A stretch of 56,935 nt of DNA, taken from contig JALHRB010000018.1 of NCBI GenBank assembly GCA_022841665.1, positions 1-56,935 of the forward strand, read 5' to 3'. Made by a program: the position numbers and the translations under genes. The notes below the pieces were generated by a model. The model saw only the letters and a program-made list of their open reading frames with translations, did no database searches and was not told the DNA's origin. Below are positions 49,408 through 56,935 of the stretch, in pieces; within the stretch, counting starts at the first letter, position 1; every line of letters begins with the position of its first letter. This stretch comes from Pseudolabrys sp. (GTDB lineage Bacteria; Pseudomonadota; Alphaproteobacteria; Rhizobiales; Xanthobacteraceae).

Positions 49408-49776
49408 TCAGCCGGCGGCGCGCGCCGCCCAGCCGGTATCCATGCGCCGGCGCCAGGCGGTCTGCCGCAGGCCGAGCAGCCGTTGCGCGGTGGTGCGCGC
49501 TTCGGCGCGGCTGCCGGCAGCGCAGGTGCGATACTCCAGGTCGGAGACGCGCGAAACCAGCGGCTCCTTGCGGAACAGCCGCGCGAAAGCGCCGACGCCG
49601 CCGTTCAGCTTGAGGTCGGTGAGCGCGTTGGCGACGTTCGGCGAATGGCCGAAGGCGACCACGCGGCCGGTCAAAGTATGCCTGACTTCATACACACCGG
49701 GGCCGATCGGCGCCTCGATGCTGTCGCCCGATTGGGCATCGGGAAACCGCTTCCATCCACTCCAGGTCTGCACCAT
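49408..49776 (-). CDS. Small conserved hypothetical protein, possibly GIY-YIG-like
   Basis: 122 residues. MVQTWSGWKRFPDAQSGDSI, GPGVYEVRHTLTGRVVAFGH and ALTDLKLNGGVGAFARLFRK suggest a small mixed fold. The GVYEVRHTLTGRVVAFG stretch recalls GIY-YIG or related small nuclease-like folds, but the key GIY and YVG tyrosines are not clearly both present, so I make no firm claim. The C-terminal end is basic (RTTAQRLLGLRQTAWRRRMD). It begins at 49776 with no strong ribosome-binding sequence that I see. No operon partners. Confidence 0.55.
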   Translation of the reverse strand: MVQTWSGWKRFPDAQSGDSIEAPIGPGVYEVRHTLTGRVVAFGHSPNVANALTDLKLNGGVGAFARLFRKEPLVSRVSDLEYRTCAAGSRAEARTTAQRLLGLRQTAWRRRMDTGWAARAAG

Positions 49777-49960
49777 GCGAAAAACCCTCGAATCGGAAAA
49801 ACCGCGCTTGAGAACGCGACAAGTACCGGTTGGTTCCGGGCGGTCAACGCGCCCTGTTGATAAGGGCGCGGCCGGACAAGAACTTGATCAGGCTCAACTT
49901 TAATCGGTTTTTCGCGGGTGCCAGCGGCATCATGCCACCGGCCGCTTGCGGACGGCCGTA

Positions 49961-50806
49961 TTAGCGGCCGGGCAGGACCGTTACTTTCGGCTTGGCCGGC
50001 AGGCTGGCCTTGGACACGACCAGGGAAGGCACCTCGGCGATCTCGACGTCCCATTCCTGGCGGATGCGGCTCAGGAAGCGGTCGAGCGTGTAGGCGCTGA
50101 AATAGTGCATCGGGATCATCAGCGGCGCCTTCAGCGCCTTGAGCACCTCGATCATGCCTTCGAGGTCGAGCGTATAGCTGCCGTCGACCGGCACGAACAC
50201 GACGTCGATGCGGCCGATCTCGTTGAGCTGCGCCTGCGTCAGCGTGTGGTGCAGATGGCCGAGATGGGCGACGCACATGTTCGCCATCTCGAAGATGAAG
50301 ATCGAATTGCCGTGCCGCTCGGTGCCGCCCGTGGTCCAGGAGCGGATGTTGGTCGGCACGTTGCGCACGCGCACGTCCTTGTAGTTGAGGTCGATGCGCG
50401 CGGGCTTCTCGCCCTCGGCCCAGCCGCGCAACACGTGCTTGATGCCGGGGTCGGGGCGGTCGGTGTAATGCGTCGAGTGCGCGTGGTTCATGGTGACGAT
50501 GTCGGGCAGCACCGGCGGCCGGACATAGTCGTTGTAGTCGGTGGCGATGCGCACCAGCTGCGGGCTTTCGATCAGGAAGGTCGAGTGGCCGCTGTAGCTG
50601 ATGCGAATCTGGTCGCGCGCGAGCGCGGCGAGTTGGAACGAGGCGGGGCGCACGAAAGGCGGGCGCAGCGCCACCAGGCCGGGGCAGTTCTCCATCATCT
50701 CGGGCTTGGGGGCGGCGGGCGCGGGCGCCGCACCCTGCGCCAGCGCCTCGCCCGCGCTGAGCGCGAGGCCCGCGGCCACGACCAATTTCAAGGAGAGAAT
50801 GCGCAT
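49961..50806 (-). CDS. Secreted metallo-beta-lactamase-fold hydrolase
   Basis: 281 residues. A signal peptide (MRILSLKLVVAAGLALSAGE, cleavage after ALA near residue 23) directs it to the periplasm. ISYSGHSTFLIESPQLVRIA is the MBL beta-strand start, and the metal motif is TMNHAHSTHYTD: His108, His110 and His113, but Thr112 where most MBL enzymes have Asp (HxHxDH). VAHLGHLHHTLTQAQLNEIG and IPMHYFSAYTLDRFLS provide the later His residues. So it is UlaG/ComEC-like in overall form with an unusual metal site. The ATG at 50806 is preceded by AAGGAGAGA. Confidence 0.8.
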   Translation of the reverse strand: MRILSLKLVVAAGLALSAGEALAQGAAPAPAAPKPEMMENCPGLVALRPPFVRPASFQLAALARDQIRISYSGHSTFLIESPQLVRIATDYNDYVRPPVLPDIVTMNHAHSTHYTDRPDPGIKHVLRGWAEGEKPARIDLNYKDVRVRNVPTNIRSWTTGGTERHGNSIFIFEMANMCVAHLGHLHHTLTQAQLNEIGRIDVVFVPVDGSYTLDLEGMIEVLKALKAPLMIPMHYFSAYTLDRFLSRIRQEWDVEIAEVPSLVVSKASLPAKPKVTVLPGR

Positions 50807-50884
50807 GAACACCACCCGCCTCACCCGGCGGGTGAAATCTGACACGCTTTTGCAGGGCTCGCCATCGCCCTCACGCACAAATGA

Positions 50885-51058
50885 AAGCGGCGCCCGTGCG
50901 CTCCCCTCCCCCGCGAGCGCTTGCGAGCGCGGGGAGGGGTTGGGGGGGGCAATCAGATGAAAAGACTTGCGCGGTGTTGAGAACGAATGTCCCCCACCCC
51001 GCTTCGCATCGCTCATGCGATGCGAAGCGACCCTCCCCGCGCTTCGCGGGGGAGGGTA
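50885..51058. repeat. Palindromic intergenic repeats (CCTCCCCCG type)
   Basis: CTCCCCTCCCCCGCGAGCGC with GCGCGGGGAGGGGTTGGGGG (inverted, 50899-50948) and, further on, GATGCGAAGCGACCCTCCCC with CGCGGGGGAGGGTAAG. The pieces are mixed and imperfect. They fill the gap between the MBL and Pro/Ala-rich protein genes. Confidence 0.65.
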
Positions 51059-51060
51059 AG

Positions 51061-52038
51061 TCAGTACGAGTCGAAGAAGCGGCGGTCGCGGCCTGCGACA
51101 ATGACGCCCTTGGGCGTCAGCACCGTCCAGCGGCCGTCCTGCCGCTTGATCGATTCGACCGGGCCGAGGCCGGGCAGCCGCGCGCCCGGCGTGACGCGAT
51201 AGATGTCGCCATAGCCCTGCACGTAGACATAGCCGTCGCGCACCTCGTGGATCGTCCAGCCCGGCACCACCGGCGGACGCTGCGGCTCGATCGCCGCGAC
51301 GCGCGTCGGACGCGGCTGCGGCAGCGGGGTCGCGACCGTCTGCGGCAGCGGGGGCGCGATCGTCTGCGGCAGCGGGGTCGCGACCGTCTCAGCGGGCGCA
51401 GCCGCCGGCGCGGCGGCGACCGTCTGCGGCGCAGAGATGGAGCCGGTGATTTCCGCGCTCTCGCGCTTGAGGCGTTCGCTGATCCTGGCAAGCTGGGTAT
51501 TCGCCGCCTGGTTGGCGGCTTCGAGATTGCCCTTGAGCGCGCCGATCTCGGTGGAGAGGCGCGCGATCGACTGCTGCATCGCCTTGCGCTCGTCCAGCGC
51601 GGCGACGTCGGGCTTGGGCGGCGTGGCGGGGCCGGTGGCGAGCGAACCAAAAATCGCGCCGAGCGCGGCGGCGAGCGTCACCGTGGCGGCCAGCAAGGCA
51701 TGGCGCTTCATGCGCGGGTTGAGCGCAAAGCGCCGCTGCGCGAATGGCGTCTCGGCCGCCGGCAGTGCGACGGCCTCGGGCGCCGGGGTTTCGGCCACTA
51801 CGGCCGGCTCGATCTTGACCTCGGCGTTCTCCGCCGGCGCGGGCTCGGCGGCCGCGGCTGGCGTCTCGATCTTGGCAGCTTCGGCGGGCGCCGGGTCGGC
51901 CGCGGGCGACAATGGCGGCGAGTCAACCACCGGCAGGTCGCTCTTGGCTTCCGCGGGCTTTGCTTCGGCGGCCGGCGTTTCCGGCTTGATCTCCGGGGTG
52001 GCGTCGCTGGCGGGCTTCTCGTTTTCGCTGTCGGCCAT
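51061..52038 (-). CDS. Pro/Ala-rich membrane protein with coiled coil
   Basis: 325 residues. The first ~105 are acidic Pro/Ala/Glu-rich (AAEAKPAEAKSDLPVVDS, PAPAEAAKIETPAAAAEP). One transmembrane helix lies near 114-134 (HALLAATVTLAAALGAIFGS). A coiled-coil-prone segment follows (ALDERKAMQQSIARLSTEIG, LKGNLEAANQAANTQLARIS), then a Pro-rich linker with three LPQT/LPQP repeats, and a compact C-terminal domain (GWTIHEVRDGYVYVQGYGDI, RRFFDSY). It is likely a bitopic inner-membrane protein with a periplasmic SH3-like end. No named family is recognised. The start at 52038 has GGAGCC 7 bases before it. Confidence 0.72.
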   Translation of the reverse strand: MADSENEKPASDATPEIKPETPAAEAKPAEAKSDLPVVDSPPLSPAADPAPAEAAKIETPAAAAEPAPAENAEVKIEPAVVAETPAPEAVALPAAETPFAQRRFALNPRMKRHALLAATVTLAAALGAIFGSLATGPATPPKPDVAALDERKAMQQSIARLSTEIGALKGNLEAANQAANTQLARISERLKRESAEITGSISAPQTVAAAPAAAPAETVATPLPQTIAPPLPQTVATPLPQPRPTRVAAIEPQRPPVVPGWTIHEVRDGYVYVQGYGDIYRVTPGARLPGLGPVESIKRQDGRWTVLTPKGVIVAGRDRRFFDSY

Positions 52039-52368
52039 GGCTGGCTCCGATTGGCTGTTCACCAATCGCTAACCACGTTCGGTTACCAACTCGTTACCAA
52101 TTGCTTGCCGGGCGGGCGAAGTTGCGGCAATGCAACGCGCAGGAGACCTTGCACCATCGGTTGCGCGTGAGATGCCAGGGGGCGGCAAGAACCCCGGCTC
52201 TCACGCCAAAGGCTCCCTCCCCTCCCAAAATTTCCAGTCATTCCGGACGCGCGAAGCGCGATCCGGAATCCAGCCACGACATCAAGTTTGGAGAACACTT
52301 CTGGATTCCGGGTTCGTCCGCCTGCGCCCTGGGGGCTTCGGCGGGACGCCCCGGAATGACGGCGATCG
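52039..52368. other. Intergenic region between two minus-strand genes
   Basis: 330 bases without a gene. The first ~195 hold nothing that I recognise beyond the ribosome-binding region of the Pro/Ala-rich gene. The rest is the palindromic repeat listed separately. Confidence 0.5.
52237..52362. repeat. Palindromic intergenic repeat (GGAATCCAG family)
   Basis: Left arms AGTCATTCCGGACGCGCG and GATCCGGAATCCAGCC, right arms TTCTGGATTCCGGGTTCG and GACGCCCCGGAATGACGG. Same family as at 5078, 31886 and 40079. Confidence 0.85.
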
Positions 52369-53370
52369 TCAGACCGCCAGGCCGTTCTCGGCCGCGCGCG
52401 CTTTCAACGACACCGCCGGGCGGGCGCCGATGTGCTGGATCACTTCCGCCGCCGCCAGGCCGCCGAGGCGGGCCGCCGTGCGGTGGTCCTTGCCGCGCGC
52501 CAGCCCGACCAAAAAGCCGGCGGCGAACAGGTCGCCAGCCCCGGTGACGTCGGCCACCTGCTCGACCCGCTCGGCCGGCACCGATTCCACCGCGTCCCGG
52601 CTGATGACAACGCAGCCTTTCTCGCTGCGGGTGACCACGCCCAGCTTGGCATCGAGGCGCAACGCCCGCGCGCCGCTGTCGAAATCCGCGGTCTGATACA
52701 GGCTGCGCAGTTCGTGCTCGTTGGCGAAGACAATGTCGACGGTGCCCTTGCGGATGAGATCGAGGAATTCGTCGCGATAGCGGTCGACGCAGAAGGCGTC
52801 CGACAGCGTGAGCGCGACGTCGCGGCCGTTTTTATGCGCGATGGTCGCCGCCTTCACGAAGGCTTCTTTGGCCTGCGGCGGATCCCAGAGATAGCCTTCC
52901 AGATAAACCACTTCCGCCGCCGCGATCTGCGCCTCGTCGATGTCGGCGGGCGTAAGGTCCTGCGCAGCGCCGAGATACGTGTTCATGGTGCGCTCGCCGT
53001 CGGGCGTGACCATGATGTAGCAGCGCGCGGTCGAGGGACCGCCGGTTGCCGGCTTGGTATCGAAGGCGACGCGGGCGGCGCGGATGTCGTGCGCGAAGGT
53101 TTTGCCCAACTCGTCGTCCTTGACCTTGCCGACGAAGGCCGCGCGGCCGCCGAAGCTCGCCACGCCGACGATGGTGTTGGCGGCCGAGCCGCCCGAGGCT
53201 TCCACCGCCGGGCCCATGGCCGCGTAGATCGCCTGCGCGCGCGCTTCGTCGATCAGCGCCATGCCGCCCTTGTGCATGCCCTGCGCCACCAGGAAGTCGT
53301 CCTCGGCGCGGGCGATGACGTCGACGATGGCGTTGCCGATGCCGAGCACGTCGTAACGGGAAGCGGTCAT
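52369..53370 (-). CDS. Adenosine kinase (PfkB family)
   Basis: 333 residues of the ribokinase/PfkB fold. GIGNAIVDVIARAEDDFLVA opens the lid, GGSAANTIVGVASFGGRAAF is the first PfkB signature, and VEQVADVTGAGDLFAAGFLV is the second, holding the anion hole and catalytic Asp (DVTGAGD). It is placed as adenosine kinase by overall pattern (GKVKDDELGKTFAHDIRAAR and the ending sequence); ribokinase or fructokinase activity cannot be excluded. The ATG at 53370 is the first of the fold. The 38-residue membrane peptide gene lies 110 bases upstream. Confidence 0.88.
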   Translation of the reverse strand: MTASRYDVLGIGNAIVDVIARAEDDFLVAQGMHKGGMALIDEARAQAIYAAMGPAVEASGGSAANTIVGVASFGGRAAFVGKVKDDELGKTFAHDIRAARVAFDTKPATGGPSTARCYIMVTPDGERTMNTYLGAAQDLTPADIDEAQIAAAEVVYLEGYLWDPPQAKEAFVKAATIAHKNGRDVALTLSDAFCVDRYRDEFLDLIRKGTVDIVFANEHELRSLYQTADFDSGARALRLDAKLGVVTRSEKGCVVISRDAVESVPAERVEQVADVTGAGDLFAAGFLVGLARGKDHRTAARLGGLAAAEVIQHIGARPAVSLKARAAENGLAV

Positions 53371-53480
53371 GCGAAATCCCCTAGGTCGAAAGCGCGCGCA
53401 CTATATCGGCTGGTTTTTCCGAAGCAATGTTGGGCACATGTCCGCCCGCCCGCCGGTCGCCAGCGGCGGCTTTGGGCGTG

Positions 53481-53597
53481 CTAGTGGGCGGGCGGAAGCC
53501 TGTTGAGCACTTCGAGACTCCACCAGAGAAAGTACCCGGCGATCAGAACGCCGAGCGCAATCTTCACGAGCTGAATGATGAGTTCGTCTTTGCTCAT
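53481..53597 (-). CDS. Very small membrane peptide (38 aa)
   Basis: 38 residues, read codon by codon: it starts MSKDELIIQLVKIALGVLIA, continues GYFLWWSLEVLNRL and ends PPAH at the TAG at 53481. One hydrophobic helix (about 9-29) with a Trp pair at the membrane edge. The ribosome-binding sequence GCAGG lies about 6 bases before the ATG at 53597. The amino-terminal charge (SKDE) and the Pro-Pro end are typical of small bitopic peptides. No similarity to a known family is recognised. It sits on the opposite strand to trpS and upstream of the adenosine kinase gene. Confidence 0.6.
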   Translation of the reverse strand: MSKDELIIQLVKIALGVLIAGYFLWWSLEVLNRLPPAH

Positions 53598-53777
53598 TTG
53601 AACCTGCCCGCCGCTCGCCCCCGCGATTCGGGCGCGCCTGCCTCAGCTATAATGGAACGGCAGCGCCTTTGATATTGTCACGCCCGTTCGTGCCCGGCCC
53701 AGGTTCGGGCGCGGCCGGGGTTGCGCTCCAAACGCCATCATGCGATGTGGCCGCCGCGGTCCCAGGGGAGCGAGGCT

Positions 53778-54812
53778 ATGGCCTTAAAACAGCGCGTGTT
53801 TTCCGGCGTGCAGCCGACCGGCAACCTGCACCTCGGCAACTATCTCGGCGCGATCACCAAGTTCGTGGCGCTGCAGGAGAGCTACGACTGCATCTATTGC
53901 GTCGTCGACATGCACGCCATCACCGTCTGGCAGGAACCGCACGAGCTGTCGCATGCGACGCGCGAGGTGACCGCGGCCTTCCTCGCCTGCGGCATCGACC
54001 CGAAGAAGCACATCGTGTTCAACCAGAGCCAGGTCGCCGAGCACGCCGAGCTCGCCTGGGTGTTCAACTGCGTCGCCCGCCTCGGCTGGCTCAACCGCAT
54101 GACCCAGTTCAAGGAGAAGGCCGGCAAGGACCGCGAGAACGTGTCGGTCGGCCTCTATGCCTATCCCAACCTGATGGCGGCCGACATTCTGGTCTATCGC
54201 GCCACGCACGTGCCGGTCGGCGAAGACCAGAAGCAGCATCTCGAGCTCTCGCGCGACATCGCGCAGAAGTTCAACATCGACTACGCCGCCTCGATCAACA
54301 ATCACGGCTATGGCGAAACCTTCTTCCCGCTGCCGGAGCCGATCATCCAGGGGCCGGCGACGCGCGTGATGAGCTTGCGCGACGGTTCCAAGAAAATGTC
54401 GAAGTCGGATGCGTCCGACCAGTCGCGCATCAACCTGACCGACGACGCCGACGCCATCGCGCTCAAAATCCGCCGCGCCAAGACCGACCCGCATGCGCTG
54501 CCGAGCGAGGAGAAGGGGCTGGAGACGCGGCCGGAAGCGGAGAACCTGGTCGGCATCTACGCCGCGCTCAATGACACCACCAAGGCCCAAGTGCTGAGCG
54601 AGTTCGGCGGCGGGCAGTTCTCGACCTTCAAGTCGGCGCTGGTCGATCTCGCGGTCGCCAAGCTCGGCCCGATCGGCGGCGAGATGAAGCGGCTGGTGCA
54701 GGATCCGGTCTACATCGATTCAATTTTGGCCGACGGTTCGCAGCGCGCGCAGGCGATCGCCGCCGAAACCATGAAGGCGGTCAAGGATATCGTCGGCTTC
54801 GTGCGCCGCTAG
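53778..54812 (+). CDS. trpS: Tryptophanyl-tRNA synthetase
   Basis: 344 residues, a class I synthetase. It charges tRNA-Trp. [20 protein letters not shown] contains the HIGH-type motif, [20 protein letters not shown] the KMSKS loop. [19 protein letters not shown]-like stretch (here [20 protein letters not shown]) and [20 protein letters not shown] are the amino acid and ATP pocket. The ATG at 53778 is preferred to the frame's first ATG at 53721 because similarity starts at [12 protein letters not shown] and GAGCGAGG precedes it. The universal stress protein and NifU-type genes follow in the same direction. Confidence 0.97.
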   Translation: MALKQRVFSGVQPTGNLHLGNYLGAITKFVALQESYDCIYCVVDMHAITVWQEPHELSHATREVTAAFLACGIDPKKHIVFNQSQVAEHAELAWVFNCVARLGWLNRMTQFKEKAGKDRENVSVGLYAYPNLMAADILVYRATHVPVGEDQKQHLELSRDIAQKFNIDYAASINNHGYGETFFPLPEPIIQGPATRVMSLRDGSKKMSKSDASDQSRINLTDDADAIALKIRRAKTDPHALPSEEKGLETRPEAENLVGIYAALNDTTKAQVLSEFGGGQFSTFKSALVDLAVAKLGPIGGEMKRLVQDPVYIDSILADGSQRAQAIAAETMKAVKDIVGFVRR

Positions 54813-54912
54813 GTTAAATTTTCGCGCATTGTTCGGCTTGTCGGCGGCGCGCCCGCCGTGCCACCATTCCTCGCTTGTGCGTCCGTTATCGCGCATATGA
54901 TTGGGGACGACG

Positions 54913-55404
54913 ATGATCAAGCGCCGCAGCTACGAGGCCGGGCACAAGCGCAAGTATCTCGTCGTCATCGACGACACCGAGGAATGCGACCGCGCCGTGT
55001 TCTGGGCGGCCAAGCGCGCCGGCCGCACCAAGTCGCAGATCGTCATGCTGCGCGTGATCGAGCCGGGCGACCGCAATCAGCAATGGCTCGGCGTCGCCGA
55101 CATCATGAAGGCCGAGCAGCAGGAAGCGGCCAACGCCGCGCTCGACAAGTTCGCCGCGCGCACCAAGCAGATCGCCGACATCACGCCCGACCGCGTGATC
55201 CGCGAGGGCGACGCGCTGGCCGAAATCGTCAAGCTGATCGACGAGGACGCCGACATCGGCATCCTTGTCCTGGCCGCCGGAACCGGCAAGGAAGGCCCCG
55301 GCCCGCTGGTCTCCAGCGTGGCGAAGAACGCCGGCACGTTCCCGATCGCCTTCGCCATCGTGCCCGGGCACCTGAACGACGACGACCTCGAGGCCATGGC
55401 CTAG
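54913..55404 (+). CDS. Universal stress protein family
   Basis: 163 residues of the UspA-type Rossmann-like fold. RKYLVVIDDTEECDRAVFWA is the first beta strand with Asp residues, SQIVMLRVIEPG the second, and GILVLAAGTGKEGPGPLVSS the nucleotide loop region, though the classical G-x2-G-x9-G-S/T pattern is only partly matched (GTGKEGPGPLVSSVAKNAGT). Family proteins help survive stress, often by ATP-linked binding. The ATG at 54913 follows GGGGACGACG; a TTG at 54901 is an alternative. It is 101 bases after trpS and may be in one operon with it. Confidence 0.85.
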   Translation: MIKRRSYEAGHKRKYLVVIDDTEECDRAVFWAAKRAGRTKSQIVMLRVIEPGDRNQQWLGVADIMKAEQQEAANAALDKFAARTKQIADITPDRVIREGDALAEIVKLIDEDADIGILVLAAGTGKEGPGPLVSSVAKNAGTFPIAFAIVPGHLNDDDLEAMA

Positions 55405-55413
55405 TTTTTCCTT

Positions 55414-55530
55414 CTTACCTCCCCCTGCAAGGGGGAGGTCGGCGCGCACTGCGCGCCGGGTGGGGGTCAATTTTCAATGCTTTGGACAAAAGGAGCCCCC
55501 CTCCCTGACCCTCCCCCTTTCATGGGGAGG
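55414..55530. repeat. Palindromic intergenic repeat (ACCTCCCCCT family)
   Basis: TTACCTCCCCCTGCAAGGGG with AGGTCGGCGC is a hairpin, then GCGCGCCGGGTGGGGGTC, and further GACCCTCCCCCTTTCATGGGG completes the partner. It is related to the element at 30265, but its right arm has diverged. It fills part of the gap between the universal stress and NifU-type genes. Confidence 0.78.
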
Positions 55531-55629
55531 GAACTGACAGGCCGTTGGTTGACCGCGCCTGCCGGAAGGGCCATCTATTCGGGATCAATTCCAGCCATCC
55601 GCGGGCCTTGAACCCGCAAGGAGAGCTCC

Positions 55630-56190
55630 ATGTTCATCCAGACCGAAGCCACGCCCAACCCGGCGACGCTGAAATTCCTCCCTGGCCGCGCCGTGCTCGA
55701 GACCGGCACGCTCGACATGCCCAGCAAGGACGCCGCCGCGCAGTCGCCGCTGGCCAGCCGCCTGTTCGACATCCCGAACGTCGGCGGCGTGTTCTTCGGT
55801 TCCGACTTCATCTCGGTCACCAAGTCCGGCGGCGAATGGCAGCAGATGAAGCCCGCCATCCTCGGCGCCATCATGGAGCACTTCATGACCGGCGCGCCGC
55901 TGCTGGCGGCAGGCGCCGAAACGGCGGATGCGGCGGCCGACGAATTCTTCGAGGCCAAGGATGCCGACACGGTCGCCACCATCAAAGACCTGATCGAGAC
56001 GCGCGTGCGGCCCGCCGTGGCCGGCGACGGTGGCGACATCACCTTCAAGGGCTACAAGGAAGGCGTCGTCTATCTGCAGATGCAGGGCGCCTGCTCCGGC
56101 TGCCCGTCCTCGACCGCCACGCTGCAGCACGGCATCCAGAACCTGCTGCGCCACTTCGTGCCCGACGTGGTCGAGGTGCGGCCGATCTAG
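55630..56190 (+). CDS. Nfu-type Fe-S cluster scaffold/carrier
   Basis: 186 residues. MFIQTEATPNPATLKFLPGR is the Nfu N-terminal domain typical of alphaproteobacterial and mitochondrial NFU1 proteins. The C-terminal NifU-like domain has RPAVAGDGGDITFKGYKEGV and the cluster-binding CSGCPSST (CxxC). It carries a [4Fe-4S] cluster to client enzymes. The ATG at 55630 is the natural start, with AAGGAGAGC about 6 bases before it. The organism's TCA and reductase enzymes in the window (sdhB, Rieske proteins) are plausible clients in general. Confidence 0.93.
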   Translation: MFIQTEATPNPATLKFLPGRAVLETGTLDMPSKDAAAQSPLASRLFDIPNVGGVFFGSDFISVTKSGGEWQQMKPAILGAIMEHFMTGAPLLAAGAETADAAADEFFEAKDADTVATIKDLIETRVRPAVAGDGGDITFKGYKEGVVYLQMQGACSGCPSSTATLQHGIQNLLRHFVPDVVEVRPI

Positions 56191-56198
56191 CGCGGCTG

Positions 56199-56294
56199 TC
56201 ATGGCCGCGAAAGCGGGCATCCAGTATTCGCAAACGCTGCGCTATAGTCGAAGCATCGGTGATTACTGGATCACCCGCCTTCGCGGGTGATGAC
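56199..56294. repeat. Palindromic intergenic repeat upstream of tsaB
   Basis: TGTCATGGCCGCGAAAGCGG with GCATCCAGTATT, and inverted TACTGGATCACCCGCCTTCG with CGGGTGATGACGG. It belongs to the CGCGAAAGCGGG arm group (14875, 27643) and ends 10 bases before the tsaB start. Confidence 0.78.
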
Positions 56295-56303
56295 GGTCGA
56301 TAA

Positions 56304-56935
56304 ATGCTTGTCTTCGCCATCGATACCGCGCTGGAGGCCTGTGCGGCCGCCGTGCTCGACACCGGGCGCGGCCAGGTCGTCGCGCATGAGACGCTGGCGA
56401 TGGCGCGTGGGCATGCCGAGGCGCTGATGCCGCTCATCAAGCGCGTGCTCGACCGCAGCGGGCTCAACTTCTCGCAGATCGACCGCATCGCGGTCACCAC
56501 CGGGCCGGGCAGCTTCACCGGCCTGCGCGTCGGCATCGCGGCCGCGCGCGGCATCGCGCTCGCCGCCGATAAGCCCGCGGTCGGTCTCTCGACGCTGTCC
56601 GCCTTCGCCGCGCCGCTGATCGCAGCCGACGATTCGGCGGCGGTGGCGACGGTCGTCGACGCCCGCCACGACCACGTCTACCTCCAGATCTTCGGCGCCG
56701 GCGGCGCTACGCTGGTGGCGCCGAAGCTCGCACCCTTGCGCGAGGCGGCGCGTGCCGCCGCCAACAGTGGCGCTCCGCGCGTGATCGGCAATGCTGCCAA
56801 CCTCGTCGCCGCCGCCGGGCCGGCGGGCGAGCGCGCGCCGCATGCGGTCGAGCAGCGCGGCGCACCCGACATCGACTGGGTGGCGCGGTTAGGGGCCGCG
56901 GCGTCCGAAACCGGATCGCCGCCGAAACCGCTTTA
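56304..56935 (+). CDS. tsaB: tRNA N6-threonylcarbamoyladenosine biosynthesis protein TsaB (partial)
   Basis: At least 210 residues, cut by the right edge inside a codon. MLVFAIDTALEACAAAVLDT is the N-terminal ASKHA-type fold start (AIDTA), ARGHAEALMPLIKRVL and ITVTTGPGSFTGLRVGIAAA (here IAVTTGPGSFTGLRVGIAAA) are the family signature. TsaB pairs with TsaD and TsaE to make t6A37 of ANN-decoding tRNAs. The ATG at 56304 starts 10 bases after a palindromic repeat, and the ribosome-binding region GGTCGA is weak. The C-terminal end is outside the window. Confidence 0.93.
   Translation, partial: MLVFAIDTALEACAAAVLDTGRGQVVAHETLAMARGHAEALMPLIKRVLDRSGLNFSQIDRIAVTTGPGSFTGLRVGIAAARGIALAADKPAVGLSTLSAFAAPLIAADDSAAVATVVDARHDHVYLQIFGAGGATLVAPKLAPLREAARAAANSGAPRVIGNAANLVAAAGPAGERAPHAVEQRGAPDIDWVARLGAAASETGSPPKPL

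Overview
The window is a GC-rich (my estimate, mid-60s percent), densely coded stretch of an alphaproteobacterial chromosome, most likely Hyphomicrobiales (Bradyrhizobium/Rhodopseudomonas/Xanthobacteraceae side). The grounds are the rpsT-dnaA-dnaN-recF-gyrB block, a malic enzyme fused to a phosphotransacetylase-like domain, an Rsm22-type methyltransferase, a CtrA-type box, an ethylmalonyl-CoA-pathway mesaconyl-CoA hydratase, and many short intergenic palindromes of the kind scattered through those genomes. I see no prophage, insertion sequence, CRISPR array or rRNA operon. The content is mainly core metabolism and replication with small accessory cassettes.

Layout. 1-1580: an ECF sigma/anti-sigma pair and a small secreted protein. 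1657-4990: a class I ribonucleotide reductase operon (nrdA-nrdB, minus strand) preceded by a clear cobalamin riboswitch. 5194-9423: leuB, a DUF421 membrane protein, a mesaconyl-CoA hydratase-like double MaoC protein with an ABM-domain partner, and a LysR regulator. 9649-13212: sdhCDAB, with a palindromic repeat between sdhA and sdhB. 13348-17383: an M48/PDZ lipoprotein protease, a small lipoprotein, argG, an 830-base GC-rich stretch without a convincing gene, and an HU gene. 17575-21717: tRNA-Arg(CCG), a FAD-Rieske oxidoreductase, and a divergent three-gene membrane/redox cassette that includes an SDR-DoxX-like fusion. 21719-28782: a receiver-only response regulator, a DUF427 protein that seems to start at ATA, an HtrA-like pseudoprotease lacking the whole catalytic triad, a GAF-GGDEF cyclase, an LLM flavin oxidoreductase, a dienelactone hydrolase and a polysaccharide-export lipoprotein.

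28943-32869 looks catabolic: a Rieske ring-hydroxylating oxygenase, a glutamine-synthetase-like ligase and an alpha/beta hydrolase. Next come a DUF1328 peptide, a Tyr/Arg-repeat secreted protein behind a CtrA box, and an Rsm22 methyltransferase overlapping an AbiEii-like nucleotidyltransferase and its small partner. The replication block (gyrB, small ORF, recF, dnaN, dnaA, rpsT; all minus) runs 35873-44462. After it come a DapA-like aldolase, maeB, msrA, a secreted metallo-beta-lactamase-fold protein, a Pro/Ala-rich membrane protein and an adenosine kinase. The end holds a 38-residue membrane peptide, trpS, a universal stress protein, an Nfu-type Fe-S scaffold and the start of tsaB.

Points that most deserve a second look: the B12 riboswitch in front of a B12-independent ribonucleotide reductase that also lacks the ATP-cone; the triad-less HtrA homologue; the AbiEii-like pair beside gyrB; the unexplained structured region 16232-17010; the apparent ATA start; and the many palindromic elements lying inside operons.
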